A stretch of DNA of 38,442 nt from Candidatus Cloacimonadota bacterium (GCA_028706475.1 JAQWBI010000018.1:1-38442); one strand, 5' to 3'; positions 16,561-26,300 are shown, numbered from the stretch's first letter. Numbers and translations are program-made. Notes: generated by a model not told the origin, from the sequence alone.

Positions 16561-17970
16561 ATGATAGCCGTGCAAAGCTTGCGGGACAATCCTCCCAATT
16601 CTTTCATAGACAAATACTTCAGCCAGGATGGACGTTTCGGGTGGGTTTTGATGATGTGGCATCCTGAAAAAAGCGAGCAACTGGAAGAAATAGGAGCCGA
16701 CCTCAAGCTAAACGTCCGTAATTCCGAAGTGAACACTATTAGCAGAGTAGAGGTGGAGAAATGGCTGAAAAGCTTCATCGGCGAGCTTCATTGGAAGATG
16801 CATGCCCGGTTACGCCGTTTGAACCTTTCCGAAAAAGGGCTCTCCATTTTCTTTGCTGTCATCTTTGACCACGAGATATTTTACGTCCAGTTTGGCAGGC
16901 TTTTCTGCGCTATCTCGGATGGCAAGAAACTGCGTGTATGCGGTACGGATTATCGTCATTACCAGATGCAAAGCCTGGAAAAGCTAAATCTGTTGGGTTT
17001 TGCCGATAAAGACATACCCATCAAAGTACAGCGTATCTTTGTCGCCGAAAACAATCGCTTTCTAGTACTCAGCGGGAATCTCTGCAACCAAGTATTTGAG
17101 AACCACGGCGATCTCGCAAGCTTGAACCACTATGTTGAGTCCTTTGGCGGTTCTGAAAATCCAATGTGGTTGATCATCGAGGGCAAAGCTCATCTCATTA
17201 AGCCCAGACGAAGAAAAATGTCCCGCCTGCAGATCAGTACCTGGGTCATTATTATACTCACAACCATTGCCATCATCTATATGCTTTTTGGTAATCGCTT
17301 TCTGGATCAGGTCTTGCACCGTACCAGGATTACCATGAAACGCAATGCGGCTTTGAGATTGGGCCAGATCCCAAACAATCTCACCATGGACACACATAAC
17401 CTGATTAAATATCTGGATCGCATAGTAAACCTGCCCGCTAGAGACATTGAGCTGGACATCCTTTGGACTTCCACTCTGGATTATCAGGTTACCATAGCCC
17501 CAGTCTTTAGTGTGGACAACATTTATCTGGCATCCGAAAATAGTCTGATTGCCTTCAATAAAAAAAGCCGCAAACTCGTTTGGAAAAAGTATTTTGATCA
17601 TAGGATCAGTTCTGCGTTTTTTACTGAACATACCCTTCTGATATGTCTTGAGGGAGATAAAGCCTTTGGCTTCAAGGAAGATGGCAGTCAAAGCTGGCAA
17701 CAGGATTTAAACAGCCCCGTCACGGATTTTGGTATATTGGAACCAAGCAGCATCAGCCCCGAGGATGATCCCCGCCTGAATCGTTCCATCACTATTGTGC
17801 CTTCGTCCCGCCACATCACAGTCGTGGACGCTCAAAGAGGTGAGAACCTTTCCACTATCTCCTTCAAAGAAGATATCCTCAGTCTTTCTGCTTACGACAA
17901 TTTTGCCGGTTGTTTCTATGCAATAGTAAATGATGGGCTCATCTGCATTAAGCTCAAGATAGCCAATTAG
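16561..17970 (+). CDS. Single-span membrane protein, beta-propeller-like C-terminus
   Basis: I cannot assign a function. The 469 residues divide into a soluble N-terminal part (1-220), one membrane span (about 228-246, STWVIIILTTIAIIYMLFG) preceded by a basic stretch KPRRRKM, and a C-terminal part (about 265-469). The C-terminal half repeats short blocks like VDNIYLASENSLIAFNKKSRKLVWKK (given here only as the type), the style of PQQ-like beta-propellers. The positive-inside rule puts the N-domain in the cytoplasm and the propeller outside. The N-domain faintly resembles a PP2C phosphatase without its metal aspartates (FGRLFCAISDG, LVLSGNLCNQVF), which is only a suggestion. One base separates it from the radical SAM gene. 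Confidence 0.75.
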   Translation: MIAVQSLRDNPPNSFIDKYFSQDGRFGWVLMMWHPEKSEQLEEIGADLKLNVRNSEVNTISRVEVEKWLKSFIGELHWKMHARLRRLNLSEKGLSIFFAVIFDHEIFYVQFGRLFCAISDGKKLRVCGTDYRHYQMQSLEKLNLLGFADKDIPIKVQRIFVAENNRFLVLSGNLCNQVFENHGDLASLNHYVESFGGSENPMWLIIEGKAHLIKPRRRKMSRLQISTWVIIILTTIAIIYMLFGNRFLDQVLHRTRITMKRNAALRLGQIPNNLTMDTHNLIKYLDRIVNLPARDIELDILWTSTLDYQVTIAPVFSVDNIYLASENSLIAFNKKSRKLVWKKYFDHRISSAFFTEHTLLICLEGDKAFGFKEDGSQSWQQDLNSPVTDFGILEPSSISPEDDPRLNRSITIVPSSRHITVVDAQRGENLSTISFKEDILSLSAYDNFAGCFYAIVNDGLICIKLKIAN

Positions 17971-17982
17971 AGGTAAATCAAG

Positions 17983-18675
17983 ATGCATTCTTTTCCCCAC
18001 CATACAACCGCCAGATTTGCGTTGATTATACTTATTATGGCTATCTCCAGCTATATCCTGGCTGTGGTGGAGAGTCCCATCAAGACAAGCTTTGCCCGTC
18101 TGCAGTATGATGGGGGGGGAGATTGGTACAACGATCCTGAAGTGCTGCCAAATCTCACCAGATTTGTAAATAAGCATCTTCACTCCAACATACCCATCGA
18201 CCAAAACATTGTGAAAGCCGACGATACCAAGCTCTTTGACTATCCTTTTGTGTACCTCACCGGTCACGGAAACATCCGTTTCAGCGATATAGAGATAGCA
18301 AACCTGAGAAGCTGGATGCTGCGCGGAGGTTTTCTATATGCTGATGATGATTATGGTATGGACAGCGCATTCCGCCGGGAGATTAAACGCGTCTTTCCCG
18401 AACGTGAGCTTATTGAACTGGATGCGAGCCATCCCCTTTTCAATTCCTATTTCGATTTTTCTGGTGGATTACCGAAGATTCACGAACACGATGATAATCC
18501 ACCGCAAGCTTTTGCCATGTTCGACGATTACGGACGCATGATGATGCTTTACACTTATGAAACCAATATCAGCGATGGCTGGGCGGATCCCGATACTCAT
18601 GGCGATCCCGATGATTTACGGGAAATAGCACTCAGCTTTGGCTTGAACATAATCCACTACATCATGGTAAAGTGA
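17983..18675 (+). CDS. DUF4159-family exported protein
   Basis: The 230-residue protein has an N-terminal signal or anchor (about residues 8-25). The DUF4159 pattern follows: FARLQYDGGGDWYNDP, FVYLTGHGNIRFSD, LRSWMLRGGFLYADDDYG and the late ELDASHPLFNSYF block. The fold is thought to resemble glutamine-amidotransferase-like domains, with no known activity. Family members are often near membrane-bound or surface-associated gene sets. It lies 12 bases after the propeller protein and 1 base before the LpxH-like gene. A role in the cell envelope is an inference from position only. Confidence 0.85.
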   Translation: MHSFPHHTTARFALIILIMAISSYILAVVESPIKTSFARLQYDGGGDWYNDPEVLPNLTRFVNKHLHSNIPIDQNIVKADDTKLFDYPFVYLTGHGNIRFSDIEIANLRSWMLRGGFLYADDDYGMDSAFRREIKRVFPERELIELDASHPLFNSYFDFSGGLPKIHEHDDNPPQAFAMFDDYGRMMMLYTYETNISDGWADPDTHGDPDDLREIALSFGLNIIHYIMVK

Positions 18676-18676
18676 C

Positions 18677-19423
18677 ATGAATATCTGCGTGATCTCAGAT
18701 CTCCATTTCAAATTCACACCTCCCACTGTTGATGATGTGGAAAACAGCCGTATAGTGCTGGATTTTCTGGATCAAGCCCAGGGTAAATACGATTTATTGG
18801 TATTAAACGGAGATGTCTTTGACCTTTGGTACGATTGGAAGTACTGCATCATCAAACAGTATTTTCCGATATTGGTAAAGCTTTACGAACTCTCCTGCTC
18901 CGGTTGCCGCATAGTTCAGATTAGCGGAAATCACGATTTTTGGTTTGCCGATTTTCTGCCTGAGTATCTGAATGTGGAATTGGTGGATGAATCATTTTCT
19001 TTGGAAAGTGACGGTAAAAAGATCCACATCTGTCATGGTGATACTCATACTGTGAATGATATGCGTTACAAGCTCTTCCGCCGCGTGATCAGATTACCTT
19101 TGATGAAGCGGATGTTTGGCTGGCTGCACCCTGATCTTGCCTTGGGATTGGGCAGTAGATTGTCCCGCAGCAGCAGAGCGCGCAAGGATCCCGTCTCCTT
19201 GCGGAAACTGAAAAACTTCGGTTTGGAAAGCTACGCAAAAGAGCTGATCCTGCTTAAAAAGGCGGACTATGTGGTGATGGGGCACAGCCACGACCCTCTC
19301 TTTAAGGAGATCGATGGCGGATACTACGTAAACAGCGGAGACTGGATCAAACACCACAGTTTTGTGGAGATCATCTCCGGCAAGATAGAACTAAAGCAGT
19401 TTAATATGATAAAAGGAGACTAA
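18677..19423 (+). CDS. LpxH-like metallophosphoesterase
   Basis: The calcineurin-like dimetal site is complete: SDLHF (Asp8, His10), NGDVFDLW (Asp46), SGNHDFWF (Asn85, His86), HGDTH and MGHSHDP. The FDLWYDWK and NHDFWF blocks are typical of UDP-2,3-diacylglucosamine pyrophosphatases, which release lipid X plus UMP in lipid A synthesis. The window also encodes LpxA, LpxC and LpxD, which supports that role. A related phosphoesterase activity cannot be excluded from sequence alone. Length 248 residues is normal. The cyclophilin gene follows after 2 bases. Confidence 0.85.
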   Translation: MNICVISDLHFKFTPPTVDDVENSRIVLDFLDQAQGKYDLLVLNGDVFDLWYDWKYCIIKQYFPILVKLYELSCSGCRIVQISGNHDFWFADFLPEYLNVELVDESFSLESDGKKIHICHGDTHTVNDMRYKLFRRVIRLPLMKRMFGWLHPDLALGLGSRLSRSSRARKDPVSLRKLKNFGLESYAKELILLKKADYVVMGHSHDPLFKEIDGGYYVNSGDWIKHHSFVEIISGKIELKQFNMIKGD

Positions 19424-19425
19424 GC

Positions 19426-20286
19426 ATGACATTTAAGCGAAACTACCTCGCGCTGATCCTGATTCCTGTGATTCTGGTGTTGGGACTCACTATGCTTTAT
19501 ACTCAAAACAGAGATCAAGCAAATGATACCACAAAGGAGACACCTGTGATTGAAACCCCGAAAAACACTCTAAAAGTAAACCTGCAAACATCTTATGGAA
19601 TGATCGAACTTGAACTGTGGCCGGATATAGCTCCCAAAACGGTTGAAAACTTCGTGAAGCTGGGACGGGAAGGATTCTATACCGGCACATACTTCCACCG
19701 CGTGATTCCGGATTTCATGATTCAAGGCGGAGATCCCAATACCAAGGACGATAACCGGATGAACGATGGTCAGGGCGGTCCCGGATACATGTTTGAAGAC
19801 GAATGTTATGGCGAAGGCGTGGAACTTACCGGCGCCATCACCACTACAGATCAAGCCGAAACGATCTGGACTCAGATTATCGTGCCTCACATGCAAAAGA
19901 ACCGCACCCCCAATCCCGAATTGGCAGAGATCGTAAAAGCATGTCAGAAAGCTCAAGCATTGGATCCCATCATGGCTCATCCGGTTGAGTACTACAAAGA
20001 ACTGGGCAGAGTGGAAGAAAAGATCTATTCCAAAGTATTGAAAGCATCAGCGGACTACGGCACCATCGCCATGGCAAACAGCGGTCCCAATACCAATGGA
20101 AGCCAGTTCTTTATCGTAACCAAAAAGGACGGCACTCCCCGGTTGAACGGTAAACACACTGTATTTGGCAAGGTTATCGGAGGCATGAACATCGTGCATA
20201 CCATCGAAAACTTGAAGAGAGACAGCCGAGACAATCCTCTGGAAGAAAACCAGGCCTTTATCAACGGAGTAGTATTCCCCAAATAA
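19426..20286 (+). CDS. Membrane-anchored cyclophilin with insertion
   Basis: This peptidyl-prolyl cis-trans isomerase has an N-terminal hydrophobic segment (residues about 8-25) that should export or anchor it on the periplasmic side. The cyclophilin core is clear: APKTVENFVKLGREGFY, FHRVIPDFMIQGGDP, MANSGPNTNGSQFFI and HTVFGKVIGGMNIV. Between FEDE (ending at residue 126) and YGTIAMANSGP (from 211) lie 84 residues where most cyclophilins have about a dozen. The extra part is charged and looks helical. It may be a substrate-holding module. The gene directly follows the LpxH-like gene. Confidence 0.93.
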   Translation: MTFKRNYLALILIPVILVLGLTMLYTQNRDQANDTTKETPVIETPKNTLKVNLQTSYGMIELELWPDIAPKTVENFVKLGREGFYTGTYFHRVIPDFMIQGGDPNTKDDNRMNDGQGGPGYMFEDECYGEGVELTGAITTTDQAETIWTQIIVPHMQKNRTPNPELAEIVKACQKAQALDPIMAHPVEYYKELGRVEEKIYSKVLKASADYGTIAMANSGPNTNGSQFFIVTKKDGTPRLNGKHTVFGKVIGGMNIVHTIENLKRDSRDNPLEENQAFINGVVFPK

Positions 20287-20297
20287 AGGAAAACATT

Positions 20298-20741
20298 ATG
20301 GCTCGAACCAACGAATCTGCCCTGCAACAAGAAATAATGGCATGGATCCGGCAAAACCAATATGTGTACCTGGCAACCTGCGATAAACAACAGCCCAGAG
20401 TACGCCCTGTGGTTCTATTCACCATGGAAGACCGCTATTTCTTAGCTACTTTCACAGGAGATTCCAAGGTCGCTCAGATCCAAAGCAACAAACTGGTGGA
20501 AGTATGCGTACCTTTGAGTGAAGATGGCCATACCGGCTATATTCGTCTGAAGGGACGCGCTTCGATTGTAAATAATGCAGCGCTCAAGGCAGAAGCTTCA
20601 GAGCGCTGCTATTTCTTTGACGAATACTTCAATGGCTATGATGATCCGGATTTCACCCTCATCGAGTTCGATCCGGATTATGCAGAATACCTCCGTCCCG
20701 GAGAAACTTACTGTCAAAGCTGCACTCTAAAGCGCTACTGA
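20298..20741 (+). CDS. Pyridoxamine 5'-phosphate oxidase-family protein
   Basis: The 147-residue protein has the split-barrel flavin-binding pattern: IRQNQYVYLATCDKQQPRVRPV at the N-terminus, then FLATFTGDSKVAQIQSN and YIRLKGRASIV. Members bind FMN, F420 or haem and include many uncharacterised reductases; true PNP oxidase activity is unlikely at this size. The C-terminus (GETYCQSCTLKRY) is specific to part of the family. RBS AAAGGA is 6 bases before the ATG. Confidence 0.85.
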   Translation: MARTNESALQQEIMAWIRQNQYVYLATCDKQQPRVRPVVLFTMEDRYFLATFTGDSKVAQIQSNKLVEVCVPLSEDGHTGYIRLKGRASIVNNAALKAEASERCYFFDEYFNGYDDPDFTLIEFDPDYAEYLRPGETYCQSCTLKRY

Positions 20742-20758
20742 GTAGATTGGATCAACTG

Positions 20759-20944
20759 ATGATATTTGAATACAAAGACGAACATTTGGGCAGAAACTAC
20801 ATCGTGATCAGCAAAATAAGGGAAGTCACCAAGGCTCTGGGAGAGATTGTGATCACCTTCGACAACGGGGATAAACGCGTTCTAAGTGTGGAAAATCCGG
20901 ATGCGACCCTTACTAAATTGCTGGATGCCCTTCGCGCTAAGTAG
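20759..20944 (+). CDS. Small conserved-looking protein, unknown
   Basis: A 61-residue protein with alternating beta-strand-like segments (IFEYKDEHLGRNYIVISKI, EIVITFDNGDKRVLSV) and a short C-terminal helix. I do not recognise it. It is in line with the flavin-family gene (17 bases after its stop) and precedes a convergent terminator region. A TTG at 20747 would add four residues; neither start has a clear RBS. It is the last gene of the plus-strand run. Confidence 0.5.
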   Translation: MIFEYKDEHLGRNYIVISKIREVTKALGEIVITFDNGDKRVLSVENPDATLTKLLDALRAK

Positions 20945-20963
20945 TATATAGTTCCAAGTACTC

Positions 20964-21099
20964 TGTAGATGAATCCTGGCGCTTTCTCCGGGCATTCCCT
21001 GTAGCTTAAGGAGAGATAAAGCTGATATTATCCAGTTATCATCGGGTGCTCACTCGATAATAACAGCTTTATATCCCGATCGGTACGAGTTCATCTACA
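20964..21099. repeat. Nested palindromic element at convergence point
   Basis: Outer arms TGTAGATGAA (20964-20973) and TTCATCTACA (21090-21099) are exact complements. Inside them ATAAAGCTG (21016-21024) pairs with CAGCTTTAT (21064-21072), and TTATCATCG (21036-21044) pairs with CGATAATAA (21055-21063) with one mismatch around the loop GGTGCTCACT. It lies between the convergent plus and minus runs. A related core is found at 37699-37721. It may be a transcription barrier, a structured RNA or a mobile palindrome. Confidence 0.6.
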
Positions 21100-21143
21100 A
21101 GGGGAGATGTCTGAGGCTTTGTAGCATTTGCCTTTCTGAATAT

Positions 21144-21171
21144 AAAAAACCCGAGACTTTGGCCCCAGGTT
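21144..21171 (-). terminator. Rho-independent terminator of ppnP
   Basis: On the minus strand AACCTGGG pairs with CTCGGGTT (with G-T wobbles) around an 8-base loop, and six T follow. It begins 21 bases after the ppnP stop. Confidence 0.65.
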
Positions 21172-21192
21172 ACAGTATCTGTGAATAATGCT

Positions 21193-21474
21193 TTATTCGT
21201 AGCGGCAGAGATATGCAGTTTGATCTTTTACTTTCAGTTGGAATTTTTGATTGGCTGCCACGATAAAGGTCTCGTTTGGAGTGTATTCTTTCCAATTGCT
21301 GGCACCCGGAAGTTTCACAATCAAGGTACCGCTGATAACCGTCATGTATTCGATGGTGGAGGTTCCGAATTCATACTCTCCGATGTCCATCACGCCGATG
21401 GTGGAATTGCCCAGACTGTTGTTTAAAGCAATTGACTTTACCTTTCCTTCGAAATACTCATTCGTCTTCAACAT
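21193..21474 (-). CDS. ppnP: Pyrimidine/purine nucleoside phosphorylase
   Basis: PpnP (former DUF1255/YaiE) phosphorolyses a broad range of nucleosides to free base and ribose 1-phosphate. The 93-residue cupin shows the family signature EYFEGKVKSIAL, GVMDIGEYEFGTST, MTVISGTLIVKLPG and FQLKVKDQTAYLCRYE almost throughout. It stands alone between two terminators. With cytidine deaminase in the same window it points to nucleoside salvage. RBS: TAGGAGTAAG just before the ATG. Confidence 0.95.
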   Translation of the reverse strand: MLKTNEYFEGKVKSIALNNSLGNSTIGVMDIGEYEFGTSTIEYMTVISGTLIVKLPGASNWKEYTPNETFIVAANQKFQLKVKDQTAYLCRYE

Positions 21475-21580
21475 TTCTTACTCCTAGTATTCATTCTTAT
21501 AAATCCAGCTTTTGCATGTGTCCCTTTTAGGTCAAGGGGAAAAACGGGTTGAAAAGGGCTTGGGCTATATGACTAGAAGA

Positions 21581-21605
21581 ACGAGGCGCTGTGCGAGCGC
21601 CTCGT
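21581..21605 (-). terminator. Strong hairpin after the secreted-protein operon
   Basis: ACGAGGCGCT (21581-21590) and AGCGCCTCGT (21596-21605) form a perfect 10-bp GC-rich stem with a 5-base loop, about 50 bases after the stop of the 556-residue gene. The minus strand continues TTCTTCTAG, a weak T tract. The symmetric stem could also serve transcription from the other side. Confidence 0.65.
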
Positions 21606-21656
21606 AATGTGCGATAACAGAATTTCGAATATTAGAGAAGCATCAGAGTGAAAATC

Positions 21657-23327
21657 CTACTCTGCCGTGATTTTGAAAAATGCTTTGCTTTCCGCCGGAT
21701 CCGCCACATAAGACGTTCCGCTGATACTTTTGAAATGAGTGTAATCCATACTTGGATCGTTAGTTTTGTATATGTTATATTTGCGTGCATAAGGGATGGG
21801 ATTCCAGCTCAGATGCGGAGCGCCGGTAATTGCGTCTTTCACGATCTGAACTTCGGGGGTTGGATAGCTATAATCTGCGTCACCGATCCAGAAATTGTTC
21901 AGCATATAATCGTTATCGTCGTTGTTTATCTGTGAACCGGCAAAAAAGGCGATGCGAATATGACCAGTATGTTCTGCCAGAGAAATAGAGATGGTCTCGC
22001 CGGCCATTGGGATATTGTTCAGCACATATTCTGAACCAGTGTTATTGTACTCCCTTACAATATCTGCCATTTCCCAGGTGAATCCATCTCCGATCAAGAT
22101 AGCAAACTGATCGTCTGTAGCGCTGTAATTTGGGGGAGTTCCTTCGGGAGTCTGACCATATCTTAGTATCGCAGCGTCTATCTTCATCACATAGTTTTCT
22201 GAGGGGATGTTGAACATCGGTGATACCAAATATCCGCTGACAGACCCCCAGATGTTTATCCTGGCGGCTTTATCGGTTCCGGAATAGTTTAGCCAGTCAT
22301 CGCTATCCCATTGGCTGCCGTTCAGAGTTCCAAACGTGATGGGATCGCTCAATGTACCAGCGTAGTGAGTCCAACCCACAGGTGGAAAATCCCCGTCGAA
22401 TGTTTCCAAGTGAGGGTATAGCACTATTGCCGGATCAGCTTCTGTGGTGAACGACCATACCGGGCAGTTGATAGCCGGAGCAATATCGTTTTGCGGTATC
22501 ACTCTCCAGTAGTACTGAGTATCATAGTTCAGTCTATCAGGCAGTGTGTATCTGGTTTCGCTCACACTCTGGGCGTTGATGATGTTTGAGGGAGGATTGT
22601 CTGTGCCAAACCAGAGCATATATCCAGTGGGCATTCCGCCATTGTGTTCCCATTTCAGCATGGTATCGATGGGGACGTCTATGGCCGCGTCTGCGGGTAT
22701 AATTGCTGTGGCAGGAGGTGGCGGGGCATCGGGAGTGCTCATTAGCCAGATATTAGGGCGATAATCCCGCTTGCGGGTTCCGCTGCTGGTAGAGAAAGAA
22801 GTACCGTTCTTGTACACAGCACTATAGAATGAAGTTTCGGTAGTGCGGAAACTTGGTGGGCCGGATACTTTTACTCCATCACGATCTTCCCACAGGATTT
22901 CCAGATGCCAACCATTTGCGGGATTAAAGGTATAGGGTGTTTGAAGAGTAATTTCCTGCCAGCCGGGGCCGTTCCAGGATACTGTCCCGTCATATACCAG
23001 AGTATGGTATGCGGGGTTTTGGTAATTACCATTTGAATATTGGTCATCGTAGTAAACGCCCATGTAAACCTTCTGGCTGTCGGTTATGTAGTTTGTCTTC
23101 TCATTATCCACGTAGAAGGCGATTCTTTCGATAGTCTGTTGTGTGGTGAATCCGGCAGCTTGCAATTCATCTGCTTTGTAGAAGAATTTGCTCCAACCGT
23201 AATTCGCATAACCATATAACGGCACTTTGTTTTGAGTGTCGTCATCAGTGCCGATTATATAATCTCCGGCACAGAGGAAGGACAGGCTTAAGGCAAAGCC
23301 CAGGATCAGTATAATTGTCTTTTGCAT
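21657..23327 (-). CDS. Secreted multidomain protein with Fn3-like regions
   Basis: The 556-residue product starts with a signal peptide (MQKTIILILGFALSLSFLCAG). Residues about 22-200 form a beta-rich domain (PLYGYANYGWSKFFYKADEL region). A proline hinge APPPPATA leads to a fibronectin type III-like domain (AAIDVPIDTMLKWEHNGG, YDTQYYWRVIPQND). Then comes a choice-of-anchor-J-like jelly roll (HLETFDGDFPPVGWTHYAG) and a last Fn3-like part ending AFFKITAE. It lacks the C-terminal sorting domain seen in its neighbour, so it may be periplasmic or exported by another route. It begins 9 bases after the 1086-residue gene and is probably the last gene of the same operon. Confidence 0.85.
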   Translation of the reverse strand: MQKTIILILGFALSLSFLCAGDYIIGTDDDTQNKVPLYGYANYGWSKFFYKADELQAAGFTTQQTIERIAFYVDNEKTNYITDSQKVYMGVYYDDQYSNGNYQNPAYHTLVYDGTVSWNGPGWQEITLQTPYTFNPANGWHLEILWEDRDGVKVSGPPSFRTTETSFYSAVYKNGTSFSTSSGTRKRDYRPNIWLMSTPDAPPPPATAIIPADAAIDVPIDTMLKWEHNGGMPTGYMLWFGTDNPPSNIINAQSVSETRYTLPDRLNYDTQYYWRVIPQNDIAPAINCPVWSFTTEADPAIVLYPHLETFDGDFPPVGWTHYAGTLSDPITFGTLNGSQWDSDDWLNYSGTDKAARINIWGSVSGYLVSPMFNIPSENYVMKIDAAILRYGQTPEGTPPNYSATDDQFAILIGDGFTWEMADIVREYNNTGSEYVLNNIPMAGETISISLAEHTGHIRIAFFAGSQINNDDNDYMLNNFWIGDADYSYPTPEVQIVKDAITGAPHLSWNPIPYARKYNIYKTNDPSMDYTHFKSISGTSYVADPAESKAFFKITAE

Positions 23328-23336
23328 GTTGTCCCC

Positions 23337-26300
23337 TTATTTGATCATAGTTAGTTTTCGGATCTGAGTAGTTTGATGACTGCTGAAACGGACGTAGTAC
23401 ACTCCACTTGCTACACCCTTTTTATTGTCATCTGTGCCATCCCAAACCACGGTGTGCATGCCTGCGTTCTTATTCTCGTTCATCAGTACTTTTACTTTCT
23501 GCCCCTTGATGTTATATATTTCTACGCGTACATCTCCGGGATCAGAAAGAGTGAATGCAATATTTGTAGTAGGATTAAAAGGATTTGGATACACATTGGT
23601 GATACCGGCGGATATCACCGGACTGTTGGCATCGCCAATAGCCGAAGTGCTGATATCCCACCAGTTCATCAGGTCTTGAATCCATTCCATGCGGTGATTG
23701 GGATTGCTGAGCTGGGAGAAGTCGAAGCTAAAATACAGGGTTCTAAAAGAGGGAGTTTCTACGGCAGTTGCGGCTATTCCGTGATAAAGATAGGCTTGGC
23801 CGCCGATAGGTCCGTCTTCAAAAGCATAAATGTATTCTGCGCCGATTTCGGGATAAGGAACTGAGTTATAATAGGGATCACCGGCTGCATCATTGGGGAA
23901 GATGCAATCTGGAGAATTCGCATAAACCGGGTATTCCATGTCCACGGTTCCCACAGGAGTACCAGGCAAAGCCAGAATGGTTCCGCTCACATAGGTATAA
24001 CTGTCTGGACCGCCCAGGCCATTTGTGCCTCCTCCAAAACCAGAAGCCACATAGGATGTGCGGAAATATCCACTCATCAAACGCCTGATGCTGCTGGAAT
24101 TCGGGTGGGCATGTTGGGAAGAAGCTAAGCCGTCTGAAGCAAACCAGAGATTGCGGGGATCCTGATCTGTGCCGCTATCCAGATAGCTGCTGAGCTGAGT
24201 GGCGAAGTAGTGCATTTTCTCATTTGCTGACCCTGTGTTGGCATAAGCTATAATTCCCTGGTATGAATCCGGTATCTCGTAGTTTGAATATTCTTCCCAA
24301 TTGTAGATATCGTAATCGATGTTCAATTCTGTAAGCAGGTTTTCATATATCGGCAGCTCGATGCGGTTATAATCCTGTGTGCCGCTGTAGGCTATCAGCA
24401 CCTTTGAATCAGCCGTAGGCAGGACTTTAAAGCTGTAGCATTGGCCGGGGGCTTCTACAGGCAGGGTGGAAGTATTTCCCACGCCATCCGTAGCTTCAAA
24501 GTAATAGGATACTGTGCTGCCCAGGGGGATATTCATGATGTTGAAATAGTATTCACTGCCAATCACAGTGTCTGCTTCTACACTTGTCCAGCCTTCGCCG
24601 GTATTGTAGTGCATTTCGGCATTGATAGGAGCAGTCATATCTATGATGGTGGCAATCAGTTCCTGATGTTGCATGAAGGTATTGCCTTTGGCTTTGTGAG
24701 TTATGATGGGGTCTTGATCATCCTCACCGGAGTAAAAGACGATGGCCAAGCCGTCGTGAAGCAAGTTACCAGCAGGTTCCACACCCATATAGGTGTTGTC
24801 TTGCACGATCTCTCGGAGGTATGGAAGACCGCTGTTGGCAGCTCGATTTTGGATGGCAACGGTGGAACTGGCTCCAAAGTCATGCGGAATGCTGGCACCT
24901 GTCTGTCCAGTGGCAACAGTGTGATACTGCATCTTGATTTCACCGTTCTCGTGCAAGATTACCTGGAATTTCAAGAGTTCTTCAGCTCCGCTACCAGCGC
25001 GGAATCTAAGGTTGTTCCATTGCACCACGGTATAGCGGTTGGGCGCAGTACCAAAAGTTTCAAAAAAGACGTTGCCCACACCTTCATCGGCTTCCAGATC
25101 ATCCCAATATACGGCAATCAACGCCGGCATCTGAACGTAACCTGGAATGGGATACATATAGTTGAACATGTTGCCGTCACTGTCCCATCCGTCATCTGGG
25201 TATTCAGTTTGCCAGTTGTTGGGTGCTAAAAGGATCTCACCATTGATATCGATGTAAGCGGTTGTGAAGTTCTCACCATAAAATGGGAAGCTGAAGCCCA
25301 GGGGTACAGCTTCACTGAAGTTATCATCTCCGGAAAAAGAGTTTACACCGAACATAATGGATGAAGCTCCGGTTTCGCTAATCTCAATCCAGTCGTAGTC
25401 TGGTCCCAAGGGATCATTGCTGTCCAGATAACGGTAACCAAAGGTGTCCGGACCTCCACTGGTGAAGCGGTAAACAATCGTAGTATAAGCTACAAAGACG
25501 TTGTTATCTGGGTTCGAGTCTTCAGTACCGATAGTAAACTCAAAGCGCAATTCTTCTTCATCGGCAGGGATAAAGCTGTTTGACATGCTTAGGATGGCGC
25601 TACCGCCGGGACTGAGCTCCATCATATGGCTTAGAGCATCGCTGTGCAGCAATTCATTGGCGGAGGAATAGACCTCCAAATCTACATCAATATAGTCGTT
25701 GAAGGCTGTCCATCCGCCATTGCTTACTTCTATTACCGGGATCATGGGGAGGTTCTGGTATTCTATGACACGAGGGGAAATAACCTCAGAGAAGTAAAGA
25801 TCAACCGCTGGATCTTCCAATACTATCACCTCGAGTGTATCTATGGCGATCAAACCGGTATAACCGTCGTTCAGAGTGAATACCAACGCTTCGTTGCCCA
25901 CAAAATCGTTTGAACTTAAGTGTACGTTCAAACCGGAGATTGTTACGTCTATATTGTCGCTGGGTTCAGAACTCAAGCTTACCATGCTGATGTCTGAGCA
26001 TGTTATGTAATCACTGAAATCCATTGTGAGGGAGTCACTGAGAAACATCGATACGGATTCCGGAAGATTCAACTCCGGATCTATGGCGATTTCCTGACCT
26101 ATCCTTACATCGTCCAAGAGGATACCATAGGTGCTGCATTCCCAGAAGAAACCAATGTAGATATTCATTCCAATATAGCTACTCAAGGATACTTCTGCGT
26201 ATTCATAGGAATTGCCCAGATCATTCAAATTCAGGAGCAGTGTGCTCATGGCACCAGGCTGGGCCAGAGTGGTGGATACATATACCTTCAGGTCCTCTGT

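Noticed and set aside
20964-21099. Integron attC site
   Set aside because: The element has a bulged hairpin, but the conserved outer core sites are missing and no integrase is present.
21657-23327. Type IX sorting domain on the 556-residue protein
   Set aside because: Its C-terminus ends in a fibronectin-like segment without the YPNPFNP start or the basic end of the sorting domain.
24441-25229. 262-residue plus-strand open frame inside the giant secreted-protein gene
   Set aside because: It is antisense to a well-supported gene with signal peptide and sorting domain, and its translation has no family features.
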